Program-made: the position numbers and the translations under genes | Part shown: positions 8,501 through 14,870 of the stretch, piece after piece | How the letters are laid out: each line of letters opens with the position of its first letter | How positions within the stretch are numbered: the first letter of the stretch is position 1 | The notes under the pieces: model-generated | What the model saw: the letters and a program-made list of their open reading frames with translations, nothing else | What the model was told of the DNA's origin: nothing | Database searches by the model: none | From: Candidatus Bathyarchaeota archaeon | Lineage (GTDB): Archaea; Thermoproteota; Bathyarchaeia; Bathyarchaeales; Bathycorpusculaceae | Reading direction: 5' to 3' | Length of the DNA: 15,612 bases | Assembly: GCA_026014845.1 (NCBI GenBank) | Contig: JAOZHM010000187.1 | Location: forward strand, 1 to 15,612

Positions 8501-8662
8501 AATCCGCTGGAAAAGACACATCTTTACGGCTTTGTTGATGAGCAGACTGCTTTGGAAGGCGCTGGAAAAACCAAGTTTAGAAGAATAAAAAGGATTAAGT
8601 ATATTTTCCTTAATGGACGAAGTTTGTCCGTTTTGAAGACAGGCTTCATGAATACAGCGTGA
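8501..8662 (+). other. Possible gene remnant in the 325-base gap 8370-8694
   Basis: Apart from the purM promoter, the 325-base gap holds a frame open from 8501 to a TGA at 8660-8662. It encodes about 53 residues with protein-like composition (HLYGFVDEQTALEGAG, then a basic stretch and IFLNGRSLSVL). It has no ATG at its beginning, no ribosome binding site and no recognised family. It could be the 3' remnant of a decayed gene or chance. The rest of the gap shows nothing I can name. Confidence 0.2.
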
Positions 8663-8694
8663 TGGGTACGGCGTGTTTCATCAATGTGTGTATA

Positions 8695-10266
8695 TTAGGG
8701 CGTCCGCTTTTTTCTAGATTCTTCGAAAACTTTAGCCTTGCTTGCATGGGCGCTTCTTGATAGGTAGATGGTAGTCATTATGAAGATTGCTGTTGTTGCG
8801 GCAAAGACATAGATTAAATTTTGAATATTATTTACTTTTTTAGAGTAATCCACTAGAAGTTCTTGGTATGAATTGTTTAGTTCTTGGTGGCTTTTTTGCA
8901 GTTCACTAAAGTCGGTCAAAAAAATGTTATAATTGCCTAAGAAAACTGTATAGTTGTTTATAAGTTTCTGATATGTCGCGTTCAGATCGTATAGATCTGT
9001 TTCCAACTTGATATATTTGTCGAGTAGTGCATGGTATTTGTCGAGCAGTTCGTAGCAAAGTTGCATCGTTTTGGAAGAAATTATGCTAATCGTGTGACTG
9101 TTCTGGATATAGGTGAAATATAAATAAGCAAATGTCTCGCTTGAAACATTAAGTTTAGTTGGAACGATCTCTTCCACACCATCTAGTGCAATATATGAAT
9201 AGTTCATCAACTCGATAGGAATCGCAACTCTGCAAAAACCAACCGTACCACCTTCGCCAGCGGCATGGAAGCGTACTATTTTGTTCCCTGTTTCTTGCCC
9301 AATTTCGAATTTGGGATCAGAGATTGTTGAATTGGAAATAACATTGACATGATGCATTTCTGCATTAAAAGTGAAACTTAAATCAGAAAACATTCCCATT
9401 AATGGATAGTTGTCTCTGTTGTTTGCATCAATGATATAGGGTGTATCTCCAATGCCATCTTGATTCTTGTCTGTCCCGTTGTAGTCACTCCAGTAGTTTC
9501 CTTCATTATCATAATCCCAAAGATTCGTTGATTCACTCTCCACTTGATTTGTATTGTTGAAGTTGTTATGGTAAATAGTGTTATCGCCACTATCACTGAC
9601 AAGGATGATTCCATTGTTGTTTGAAGATATGATGTTGCTTGAAATAACATTGCCCCAAGACCAGTAAAGATGAATTCCATTGTTGTTGTTTGTTATCGTG
9701 TTGCCTGAAACAATATCGCCAGACATGCCGAGAAATATTCCGTCGTTGTTTGTAGATATTATGTTGTCTGAAATCACATTGCCACTGGACAGCTCAAAAT
9801 GAATTCCATCGTTGTTATTTGTTATGTTGTTGTGGCTTATTTCGTTGCCACTGAACGCACGCGCGAATATGCCGCTGTTGGATGGAATCGTGCCGCTTCC
9901 TTTTATAGTGAAGCCCTTGATGTTCACGTTGTGTGCCGTTATAGAAATCACGGTGCCAGTTCCATTGCCATCAATAATCGTTGAGTCTCTGTCTTCTCCA
10001 ACAAGTGACACGCTCTTGTCGACCACTATGTTTTCATAGTATGTTCCATTGTACACGTATATGATGTCTCCAGAAGTTGCGTTGTTGGCTGCTTCTTGTA
10101 TCGTGTGGAAGTCGGCTGGTCCATCGTCATCCACGTACCACATCTTATACTCTGCCTTTACGGATATGTTTCCCTCCATCATAAGTGGAACGGACAACAA
10201 ACACAAGATTGTAAATGAAGTCAAGATAGCTTTATTCAATTTAATCACGTTTTCTTCTGTTAGCAT
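8695..10266 (-). CDS. Secreted NosD-like beta-helix surface protein with coiled-coil stalk and membrane anchor
   Basis: This 523-residue protein is built for the cell surface. Residues 12-38 form a signal peptide or first membrane segment (LTSFTILCLLSVPLMM core). Residues 43-295 are a right-handed parallel beta-helix of the NosD/pectate-lyase type, opening with WYVDDDGPADFHTIQEA, containing repeated NNxGIxL..SGNxIxxNxI units, and closing with the archaeal GNYWSDYNGTDKNQDGIGDTPY motif. Residues 296-400 are a beta-rich linker domain. Residues 404-480 are eleven consecutive heptads, and 483-501 is a membrane helix followed by a basic cytoplasmic tail. Many N-x-S/T sites suggest glycosylation. 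ATG at 10266 has no ribosome binding site; GTG at 10248 is an alternative. It follows the membrane winged-helix gene by 39 bases, probably in one operon. Ligand or adhesion role unknown. Confidence 0.8.
   Translation of the reverse strand: MLTEENVIKLNKAILTSFTILCLLSVPLMMEGNISVKAEYKMWYVDDDGPADFHTIQEAANNATSGDIIYVYNGTYYENIVVDKSVSLVGEDRDSTIIDGNGTGTVISITAHNVNIKGFTIKGSGTIPSNSGIFARAFSGNEISHNNITNNNDGIHFELSSGNVISDNIISTNNDGIFLGMSGDIVSGNTITNNNNGIHLYWSWGNVISSNIISSNNNGIILVSDSGDNTIYHNNFNNTNQVESESTNLWDYDNEGNYWSDYNGTDKNQDGIGDTPYIIDANNRDNYPLMGMFSDLSFTFNAEMHHVNVISNSTISDPKFEIGQETGNKIVRFHAAGEGGTVGFCRVAIPIELMNYSYIALDGVEEIVPTKLNVSSETFAYLYFTYIQNSHTISIISSKTMQLCYELLDKYHALLDKYIKLETDLYDLNATYQKLINNYTVFLGNYNIFLTDFSELQKSHQELNNSYQELLVDYSKKVNNIQNLIYVFAATTAIFIMTTIYLSRSAHASKAKVFEESRKKRTP
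8827..9057 (-). repeat. Eleven heptads of a Tyr/Leu coiled coil within the surface protein
   Basis: Residues 404-480 divide into eleven seven-residue units without a break. The first position is Cys, Tyr, Tyr, Leu, Tyr, Tyr, Tyr, Phe, His, Tyr, Tyr, and the fourth is Leu or Phe in the first ten. Units such as YHALLDK, YQKLINN and YQELLVD show the pattern. This predicts a stalk roughly 11 nm long just outside the membrane, based on the usual rise of 0.15 nm per residue. Confidence 0.7.
9556..9879 (-). repeat. Beta-helix coil repeats of the NosD-like protein
   Basis: Residues about 130-237 hold four to five units of roughly 23 residues, of the form SGNVISxNIIxxNNxGIxL. At DNA level they give imperfect repeats of about 66-69 bases. 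Each unit would be one turn of the parallel beta-helix. Confidence 0.7.
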
Positions 10267-10305
10267 ATGGAATTATTAAACGTTAAGGTAAGATGCACGG
10301 GATAG

Positions 10306-10914
10306 TTATTCTTGGGACAGTATTTTTCCTAGCATGAGAGAACATGCGACGGCAATGGAAAAGGCAGAAACAAAAATGATTGGGTTAATAGCAAGTTGCA
10401 TGAGATCCCATAAAATCGCTGCGTATGATGCGACTATTACGAATACTAATACGAAAATCTTCGACTTAAGATTGATTATGGCTCTAGGTTTTTCTTGTTG
10501 GCTTAATAAAGAGTGTAACAGACCTTGCGTTTGTTTTATTTGCTGGTTTGTGGCAAGAATTATCAGGTCTTTATCAACATCTTGAAACTTGAAACTCAAA
10601 AGTGCATATCTTTGCAATTCCCAAGGCTTCTCCTTCTTCATAATCGTGACAACGTTGCTCTTCTCCATTTTTTTTAAAATTGTTTGAATTTTACGGATAA
10701 ACTTGGTGTCGTTTGTTTTTTCTTCTCCGTACAATCTTTTTGTTATGTCTTTAACATCTGGAAAACATAGTTCAAGTTGGAAAGATGCAATCGCTTCGGC
10801 AAGATTATACTGATATTCACCCTCTCGCAAACGTATATTCACAATTCTATAGTTTGCGCTTAGAACTTCTTGTAAAAATCGTATTTCTCTTGGTGTTAGC
10901 TTGTGCTGAGACAA
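10306..10914 (-). CDS. Membrane-anchored protein with a winged-helix-like N-terminal region, function unknown
   Basis: I do not recognise a named family for this 202-residue protein. The first 110 residues are soluble and helix-rich, with LTPREIRFLQEVL, an LAEAIASFQLELCFPDVKDITKRL stretch read across 38-61, and FIRKIQTILKKMEKSNVVTIMK followed by WELQRYALLSF. The last part reads as a recognition-helix-and-wing pattern of archaeal winged-helix regulators. Two membrane helices lie at about 152-170 and 174-197, with a short basic/polar tail. The start is TTG at 10914, chosen because AGAGGA lies nine to ten bases upstream and no ATG occurs before residue 83. It lies upstream of the surface protein in the same direction with a 39-base gap. 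A membrane-tethered regulator of that gene is possible, but this is inference from layout. Confidence 0.6.
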   Translation of the reverse strand: MSQHKLTPREIRFLQEVLSANYRIVNIRLREGEYQYNLAEAIASFQLELCFPDVKDITKRLYGEEKTNDTKFIRKIQTILKKMEKSNVVTIMKKEKPWELQRYALLSFKFQDVDKDLIILATNQQIKQTQGLLHSLLSQQEKPRAIINLKSKIFVLVFVIVASYAAILWDLMQLAINPIIFVSAFSIAVACSLMLGKILSQE

Positions 10915-10935
10915 ACTGTTGATTCCTCTTCAATA

Positions 10936-10949
10936 GTTTCAGTTGAAAC
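10936..10949. promoter_or_regulatory. Palindrome upstream of the membrane winged-helix gene (operator candidate)
   Basis: GTTTCA-GT-TGAAAC is a perfect 6+6 inverted repeat with a two-base centre. On the minus strand it lies just downstream of a T/A-rich TATA-like stretch (about 10950-10962) and some 22 bases before the TTG start. This is where an archaeal repressor would block initiation. Binding protein unknown. Confidence 0.35.
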
Positions 10950-11101
10950 AAAATAAAAAGTCTTTCCCCTTAAAATGTTTGTTTTTGGTCGTTTCTAACA
11001 CGCACACCCCTGTTTTCAACAAAGTCTATGGAAAAAAACCGTAAATCATTCCACAAGCACAGATAATGCAGGGAGAAGTAAGATAATCTGGAGATGGGGT
11101 T

Positions 11102-11395
11102 ATGTTAAGATCGAAGTCCTCCCCGGTTTCATATGTATTCAAGTATAGAGATAGGACTACGATAATGACTGACATACTTGATACTGTTAGGAATTCGAGA
11201 GGAGGAAAGAAGAAAACTCGTATAATGCAGAGTGCTAGGTTGAATCATGTTCAAACTGAAAAATACCTTAATTATCTTGTTGGCTGTGGTTACCTTGTGG
11301 GCACGGACAAGAAAACCTATGTAATAACTAAAGGTGGCTCTCGCTTCCTGCAGTTAATTGAAATGCAAAAGGTTGGCATGTCTACTCTAAGATAA
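11102..11395 (+). CDS. Small winged-helix transcriptional regulator (Sso10a/ArnR1-like, HTH_45 type)
   Basis: This is a 97-residue DNA-binding protein of the archaeal COG3432 kind. After a polar N-terminus comes RTTIMTDILDTVRNSRGGKKKTRIMQSARL, the first two helices with the characteristic GGKKKTRIM turn, then NHVQTEKYLNYLVGCGYL as recognition helix and KTYVITKGGSRFLQ as wing plus final helix. The segments named here span residues 18-85. ATG at 11102 is preceded by GGAGATGGGG. It is transcribed divergently from the membrane winged-helix gene across a 187-base gap, so the two may share regulatory DNA. Its 3' end overlaps korC by nine bases, tail to tail. Target genes unknown. Confidence 0.75.
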   Translation: MLRSKSSPVSYVFKYRDRTTIMTDILDTVRNSRGGKKKTRIMQSARLNHVQTEKYLNYLVGCGYLVGTDKKTYVITKGGSRFLQLIEMQKVGMSTLR

Positions 11396-11932
11396 AATTT
11401 GTCCTACAATGTCTTCCCCTTTTTTATATGCTTGTATGTTAATAGCTACTGCCTTTTCGGGGACTGTGTCTCTTATCGCCTTTTCCAACGCTTTCTCATT
11501 TATCATATCTGTCATTCTTATCAAAGCGCCAAGCATTATTATGTTCGCGTAAAGTCTTTCCCCAAATACTTTTTCTGATATTCCGGTGGCTGGAAGTTTG
11601 AAAATTCTTGCTTTGATTTTCGGCACGCTTTTTACGGTGGTGCTGTCAATGAGAAGTAAGCCTCCTTCTTTGAGGGCTTTCACGTTTTTCTCAACTGCCT
11701 CTGGGCTCATTGCGATTAATATGTCGCATTTCCTAACCATTGGAAAACCAATTTTACCGTCTGATATTATCACCTCGCTTTTGGCTGCACTTCCTCTTGC
11801 TTCAGCTCCATAACTTTGCGTTTGCACAGCATTTTTTCCAGAGTAAACAGCAGCTTTACCCAAGACTTGTCCAGCTAAAACTACGCCTTGCCCGCCTAGT
11901 CCGCTTATCCTTATCTCAATTTTATCTGCCAT
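11387..11932 (-). CDS. korC: 2-oxoacid:ferredoxin oxidoreductase gamma subunit (KorC type)
   Basis: This is the gamma subunit of a thiamine-diphosphate 2-oxoacid:ferredoxin oxidoreductase, which makes acyl-CoA, CO2 and reduced ferredoxin or runs in reverse to fix CO2. The N-terminus has the nucleotide-fold loop ISGLGGQGVVLAG, followed by QSYGAEARGSAAKSEV, the hallmark of 2-oxoglutarate-type gamma subunits. ATG at 11932 (MADKIEIRI) is preferred over ATG at 11944, which adds only four residues. The ribosome binding site AAAGG lies nine to eleven bases before 11932 but only three before 11944. From this start the protein has 181 residues. The gene overlaps the end of korB and is last in korABC. 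Its stop lies inside the 3' end of the opposing regulator gene. Confidence 0.88.
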   Translation of the reverse strand: MADKIEIRISGLGGQGVVLAGQVLGKAAVYSGKNAVQTQSYGAEARGSAAKSEVIISDGKIGFPMVRKCDILIAMSPEAVEKNVKALKEGGLLLIDSTTVKSVPKIKARIFKLPATGISEKVFGERLYANIIMLGALIRMTDMINEKALEKAIRDTVPEKAVAINIQAYKKGEDIVGQILS

Positions 11933-12749
11933 GTGTCTGCACATCCTTTATCATTGCATAAACGTTTTCAACAATTGTTGGGCGCCTTCTCTCTACGAAT
12001 TCCCCGATAACTATTTTTCCTTCAAGTTCTCTTCTACTCATTTTTTCCACCTGCTGAATCTGAATAGCATCTTCTTTAAACCATTTCAGCATTTCCCCAA
12101 CATTTTTAAATCCAGCTCTTCTTCCGTAGGCAGTTGGACATTGACTCACAACTTCAATGAATCTGAAACCATTCATTTGTATGGCTTTTTTAATAGATTC
12201 TCTAAGTTCTTTCGGGTGAGCCGTTGTCCAACGCGCAGAATAGCATGCCCCTGCCGTAGTAGCTAATCTTGCAGCATCCAACGGTTGCTCAAAGCTTCCG
12301 TAGGGCGTTGTTGTTGTTTTTGTTTTGAATGGAGTTGTGGGTGCAACTTGTCCTCCGGTCATTCCGTAAACCATGTTATTAACCATTATGACAAGGGCGT
12401 CTAAGTTTCTTCTTGCTGCATGTATGAAGTGGCTTAAACCTATTCCAACGATGTCTCCATCCCCGCCGAAAATGACAACATCACGGTCTGGATGGAAAAG
12501 CTTCATGCCCGTTGCGACTGGTATGCTTCTCCCATGAGGTGTGTGTATTGAATCCGCCTTGAAATAGGGTGAACAGATCCAAGATGAACAGCCTATTCCG
12601 CTGCAAAAAACGAATTTGCTTAAGTCTTCATAGCCTAATTCGTGGACAGCCCTCAAAAAAGTGTTCATGATCGTAAATATTCCGCAGCCTGGGCAGAATG
12701 GCAACTTCAAATCTCTCAGATATTTTCGAATAGAGAAGGTTTCAGTCAT
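11922..12749 (-). CDS. korB: 2-oxoacid:ferredoxin oxidoreductase beta subunit (KorB type)
   Basis: KorB binds thiamine diphosphate and an iron-sulfur cluster. In the 275 residues, CPGCG at 19-23, Cys54 in SGIGCSSW and Cys204 in SQCPT are the expected cluster ligands. The ThDP-Mg motif runs from GGDGDIVGIG near 95-104 to the NNMVYGMTGGQ segment near 124-134. HGRSIPVATGMK lies at 72-83. Subunit type resembles 2-oxoglutarate oxidoreductase; other 2-oxoacids cannot be excluded. ATG at 12749 lies inside the end of korA (eight-base overlap), with AGAGG upstream. It is translationally coupled on both sides, so the three subunits should be made in step. Confidence 0.9.
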   Translation of the reverse strand: MTETFSIRKYLRDLKLPFCPGCGIFTIMNTFLRAVHELGYEDLSKFVFCSGIGCSSWICSPYFKADSIHTPHGRSIPVATGMKLFHPDRDVVIFGGDGDIVGIGLSHFIHAARRNLDALVIMVNNMVYGMTGGQVAPTTPFKTKTTTTPYGSFEQPLDAARLATTAGACYSARWTTAHPKELRESIKKAIQMNGFRFIEVVSQCPTAYGRRAGFKNVGEMLKWFKEDAIQIQQVEKMSRRELEGKIVIGEFVERRRPTIVENVYAMIKDVQTHGR

Positions 12750-13890
12750 TTTTCTCTGCCTCTTTCAGAATTTTGGCTAGCAACTCTTCTGGGGTAATCA
12801 ATTCTCCACCGCCAATTTTGTTTAGAGGAATGACTTTTGCTAATCCCTTTGATGCTCTTTCTACTTCATAGTAAATTTGTCCCAGATTCAGCTCTGGAAC
12901 AATTATTTTGTCAGCTTTTTCAGCTAGTTTTCTAATTATTTTTTCTGGAAATGGCCAGATAGTCTTCAATCTAACATAACCTGTTTTAACCCCTTTCGCT
13001 TCTGCTTTTTCAACGGCTTCGTAAACTGCGCGGGATGTGCATCCATAAGAAATTATGCTTATTTGACAGTCTTCAATATTGCAGTCTTCAAAATCTGAAA
13101 TCTCTTCCGTGTGATTCCTTATTTTGTTGTTAAGACTCTCCACAAGTTTTCTGTGCACAACTGGGTCTGCTGTAAATCTTGTGCCATATTCATCATGTGT
13201 TGAACCCGTCACGGCAACATTAAATCCTTCGTCCACAGCAGGCATGGGTGCAGTCTCTTCCGAGCCAAAAAAAGCCGTTTCTCCAGCTCTTGGTTTTTTG
13301 CGGTTGATTATTTTCACGCTATCTAATGGTGGCACTGTGATTTGTTCCCTCATATGTGTGATTGTTTCATCTGAGAGAAGTATGACTGGAGTACGATATT
13401 TTTCAGCTAGGTTAAACGCTCTAACCGTTAGTGTGAACATTTCCTGAACAGAATTTGGCGACAAGACTATGGCTGAGTAGTCTCCGTGGGTTCCCCATCG
13501 GGACTGCATAACATCGCCTTGACCACATTTGGTGGCTTGTCCGGTGCTTGGTCCAGTCCTTTGCACGTCAACTATTACACATGGAGTTTCTGTCATGAAA
13601 GCATATCCTATGAATTCTTGCATTAGGCTGAATCCTGGTCCGGAAGTGGCTGTCATCGCTTTGGCTCCAGCCCAGCTTGCGCCTATAATCGCGCCTACAG
13701 AGGCCATTTCATCCTCCATTTGAATAGCTATTCCACTGATTCGAGGCAATTGTTTCGCCATGTGTTCGGATATCTCGCTTGCAGGTGTTATTGGGTATCC
13801 GGCGAAAAATCGGCAGCCAGCAGTTATGGCTCCTTCAACGCATGCTTCGTTTCCTTGCCAAAAATATTTGTTTGGCTGTAGTAATTTCAT
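12742..13890 (-). CDS. korA: 2-oxoacid:ferredoxin oxidoreductase alpha subunit (KorA type)
   Basis: KorA is the alpha subunit carrying the substrate-facing pyrimidine domain. The 382 residues open with the family signature FWQGNEACVEGAITAGC and FFAGYPITPASE (about 28-39), where Thr35 sits at the substrate-contacting position. QMEDEMASVGAIIGAS follows at about 57-72, with the glutamate that activates ThDP, then TSGPGFSLMQE and QRTGPSTGQATKCGQGD. The gamma domain fused to some alpha subunits is absent, consistent with the separate korC. ATG at 13890 is preceded by AGGAG about ten bases upstream. It is the first gene of the korABC transcript. A korD ferredoxin gene, often present in archaeal kor operons, is not found on either side here. 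Confidence 0.9.
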   Translation of the reverse strand: MKLLQPNKYFWQGNEACVEGAITAGCRFFAGYPITPASEISEHMAKQLPRISGIAIQMEDEMASVGAIIGASWAGAKAMTATSGPGFSLMQEFIGYAFMTETPCVIVDVQRTGPSTGQATKCGQGDVMQSRWGTHGDYSAIVLSPNSVQEMFTLTVRAFNLAEKYRTPVILLSDETITHMREQITVPPLDSVKIINRKKPRAGETAFFGSEETAPMPAVDEGFNVAVTGSTHDEYGTRFTADPVVHRKLVESLNNKIRNHTEEISDFEDCNIEDCQISIISYGCTSRAVYEAVEKAEAKGVKTGYVRLKTIWPFPEKIIRKLAEKADKIIVPELNLGQIYYEVERASKGLAKVIPLNKIGGGELITPEELLAKILKEAEKND

Positions 13891-14127
13891 TTGTTGTGCT
13901 CTCCTTGTTGTTTAGAAGTGAATGCACACTTTACTGGAATTAATCTTTTGTTGTAAAAGGATCCGGTAACTCTCGTAAATTCATGCCCCTGTTAGCCATC
14001 GGCACATGACAAAGGAGATGTAAAGGGTGGTCAAGGTAATAGATCTTTGAGAATTGTTATCTTGGAATTTACGAAACTATCTCTCACTAGTTCAGTGTTT
14101 CTTTCTTTTTTCTCTAGAACAATCGTA

Positions 14128-14137
14128 AATTTAAAAG
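14128..14137 (+). promoter_or_regulatory. Candidate TATA box for tRNA-Gly
   Basis: AATTTAAAAG lies about 40 bases before the tRNA. A start about 25 bases downstream would leave a leader of 10-20 bases, as is common for archaeal tRNA genes. The 283-base gap 13891-14173 otherwise shows only the kor start region and a repeated TCGTAAATT element. Confidence 0.4.
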
Positions 14138-14173
14138 TCAAGCCTTATCGAATAATATCTGTAGATTCTTAGT

Positions 14174-14250
14174 GCGGTCGTAGTCTAGCTTGGCTAGGAC
14201 CTCGGCTTCCCGAGCCGACGACCCGGGTTCAAATCCCGGCGACCGCACCA
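14174..14250 (+). tRNA. tRNA-Gly (anticodon CCC), CCA encoded
   Basis: Acceptor stem GCGGTCG pairs with CGACCGC, followed by discriminator A and an encoded CCA. The D stem is GTCT/GGAC. The anticodon stem TCGGC/GCCGA holds loop TTCCCGA, so the anticodon is CCC at 14209-14211. The T arm is CCGGG-TTCAAAT-CCCGG. No intron. It reads GGG codons. Confidence 0.95.
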
Positions 14251-14378
14251 TCCTTGAGCAACTGCGAATTTTCTGCGCAAACAAAAAACGATAGACCCCC
14301 TATAGTTTTTCAATATAGAAACATTGTTTGGAGTGAAATGCGACTTTTTGCGAGTAAAGGGTTCTAAGGTTCGTTTGA

Positions 14379-14485
14379 TGGCGGGCGGGGTGGGATTTGA
14401 ACCCACGACCGCAAGCTTAGGAGGCTTGCGCCCTATCCATACTAGGCTTCGGTAGAGAGTCCACGTGAACTCTCTCTACCCGCCC
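14379..14485 (-). tRNA. tRNA-Arg (anticodon CCT) with a 29-base intron at position 9/10, CCA encoded
   Basis: On the minus strand the acceptor GGGCGGG (14479-14485) pairs with CCCGCCC, then discriminator G and encoded CCA (14379-14381). The T arm is GTGGG-TTCAAAT-CCCAC. The anticodon stem CAAGC/GCTTG holds loop CTCCTAA, so the anticodon is CCT (14419-14421), reading AGG. The D arm GCCT...GGGC is intact only if 29 bases between TA (positions 8-9) and GCCT (positions 10-13) are removed. The spliced product then has standard length in every arm. Confidence 0.93.
14448..14476 (-). other. Archaeal tRNA intron in tRNA-Arg(CCT), between positions 9 and 10
   Basis: The intron folds as a bulge-helix-bulge. 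The outer exon helix is GGG/CCT, the 3' bulge is AAG, and the central four-base helix is CGGG/ACCG with one G-A mismatch. The 5' bulge is TAG, and the inner nine-base helix AGAGAGTTC/GGACTCTCT is closed by loop ACGT. Cleavage between bulge bases two and three (TA^G and AA^G) gives exactly the mature tRNA. Slippage by one base either way gives the same product. Confidence 0.85.
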
Positions 14486-14497
14486 GTACTCCCGCCC
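14479..14497 (-). repeat. Direct duplication of the tRNA-Arg 5' acceptor strand
   Basis: GGGCGGG occurs at 14479-14485 (used as the mature 5' end) and again at 14491-14497 in the leader, separated by AGTAC. Either copy can pair with the 3' acceptor strand CCCGCCC. Confidence 0.85.
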
Positions 14498-14520
14498 AAA
14501 TAGTAGCTAAGTGGACGTCA

Positions 14521-14529
14521 GATTTTAAC
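14521..14529 (-). promoter_or_regulatory. Candidate TATA box for tRNA-Arg
   Basis: The minus strand reads GTTAAAATC about 36-44 bases before the mature 5' end. It lies back to back with the tRNA-Leu promoter in the 105-base divergent gap. Confidence 0.35.
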
Positions 14530-14551
14530 TTAATGTGTTAGCATGCAAAAA

Positions 14552-14560
14552 GCTTAAACT
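14552..14560 (+). promoter_or_regulatory. Candidate TATA box for tRNA-Leu
   Basis: GCTTAAACT lies about 31-39 bases before the tRNA, a spacing that allows a short leader. Confidence 0.35.
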
Positions 14561-14590
14561 GTACAAGACATTTTCAACATTAATGCTGTT

Positions 14591-14701
14591 GCGGGGGTAC
14601 CCGAGCCAGGTCTAAATAGGCGGCCAGTAAGCCTAGGATATGGGGGAGGACTTAAGATCCTCTGGCGAAGGCCTCCGTGGGTTCAAATCCCACCCCCCGC
14701 A
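14591..14701 (+). tRNA. tRNA-Leu (anticodon TAA) with a 26-base intron in the D arm, CCA not encoded
   Basis: Acceptor GCGGGGG pairs with CCCCCGC, discriminator A at 14701, and the next bases are TTT, so CCA must be added. The anticodon stem GAGGA/TCCTC holds loop CTTAAGA, giving anticodon TAA for TTA codons. The long variable arm TGGCGAAGGCCTCC with stem GGC/GCC marks a class II tRNA-Leu. The T arm is GTGGG-TTCAAAT-CCCAC. The D stem CCC/GGG forms with a normal D loop only after removal of 26 bases. Confidence 0.94.
14616..14641 (+). other. Archaeal tRNA intron in tRNA-Leu(TAA), near position 22/23
   Basis: The fold has central four-base helix GTCT (14610-14613) with GGAT (14636-14639), 5' bulge AAA (14614-14616), 3' bulge ATG (14640-14642), and inner helix TAGGC/GCCTA closed by a nine-base loop. 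Cleavage between bulge bases two and three removes 14616-14641. The spliced D arm, GGTCTAAGGGG, has the length of ordinary archaeal tRNA-Leu. The outer exon helix is weak, so this is a relaxed form of the motif. Confidence 0.85.
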
Positions 14702-14870
14702 TTTGTTCCTTTCCTAACAATAGACCTTTCACTAAGAGAAAAGGGCATTTTGACCATTTTAGTTTTCTATGTAGTCGAGAGTTGAGGCAGGGCTTTCGGT
14801 TATTGATAATAGGGTTAAATCGGATTGAAAAAAAGAAATGGATGTAATCATAACATGATGTTTTGGTCTA

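Noticed and set aside
8520..8600. TGATGA near 8533 as the C box of a C/D box guide RNA
   Set aside because: No CTGA D or D' box follows at the expected distance and there is no terminal stem.
9556..9879. CRISPR-like repeated DNA
   Set aside because: The repeats are in frame, imperfect, without unique spacers, and encode beta-helix turns.
14194..14406. A 70-codon frame on the minus strand
   Set aside because: It runs through tRNA-Gly and the 3' half of tRNA-Arg, both well supported by full cloverleaf pairing, so the frame is a by-product of tRNA sequence.
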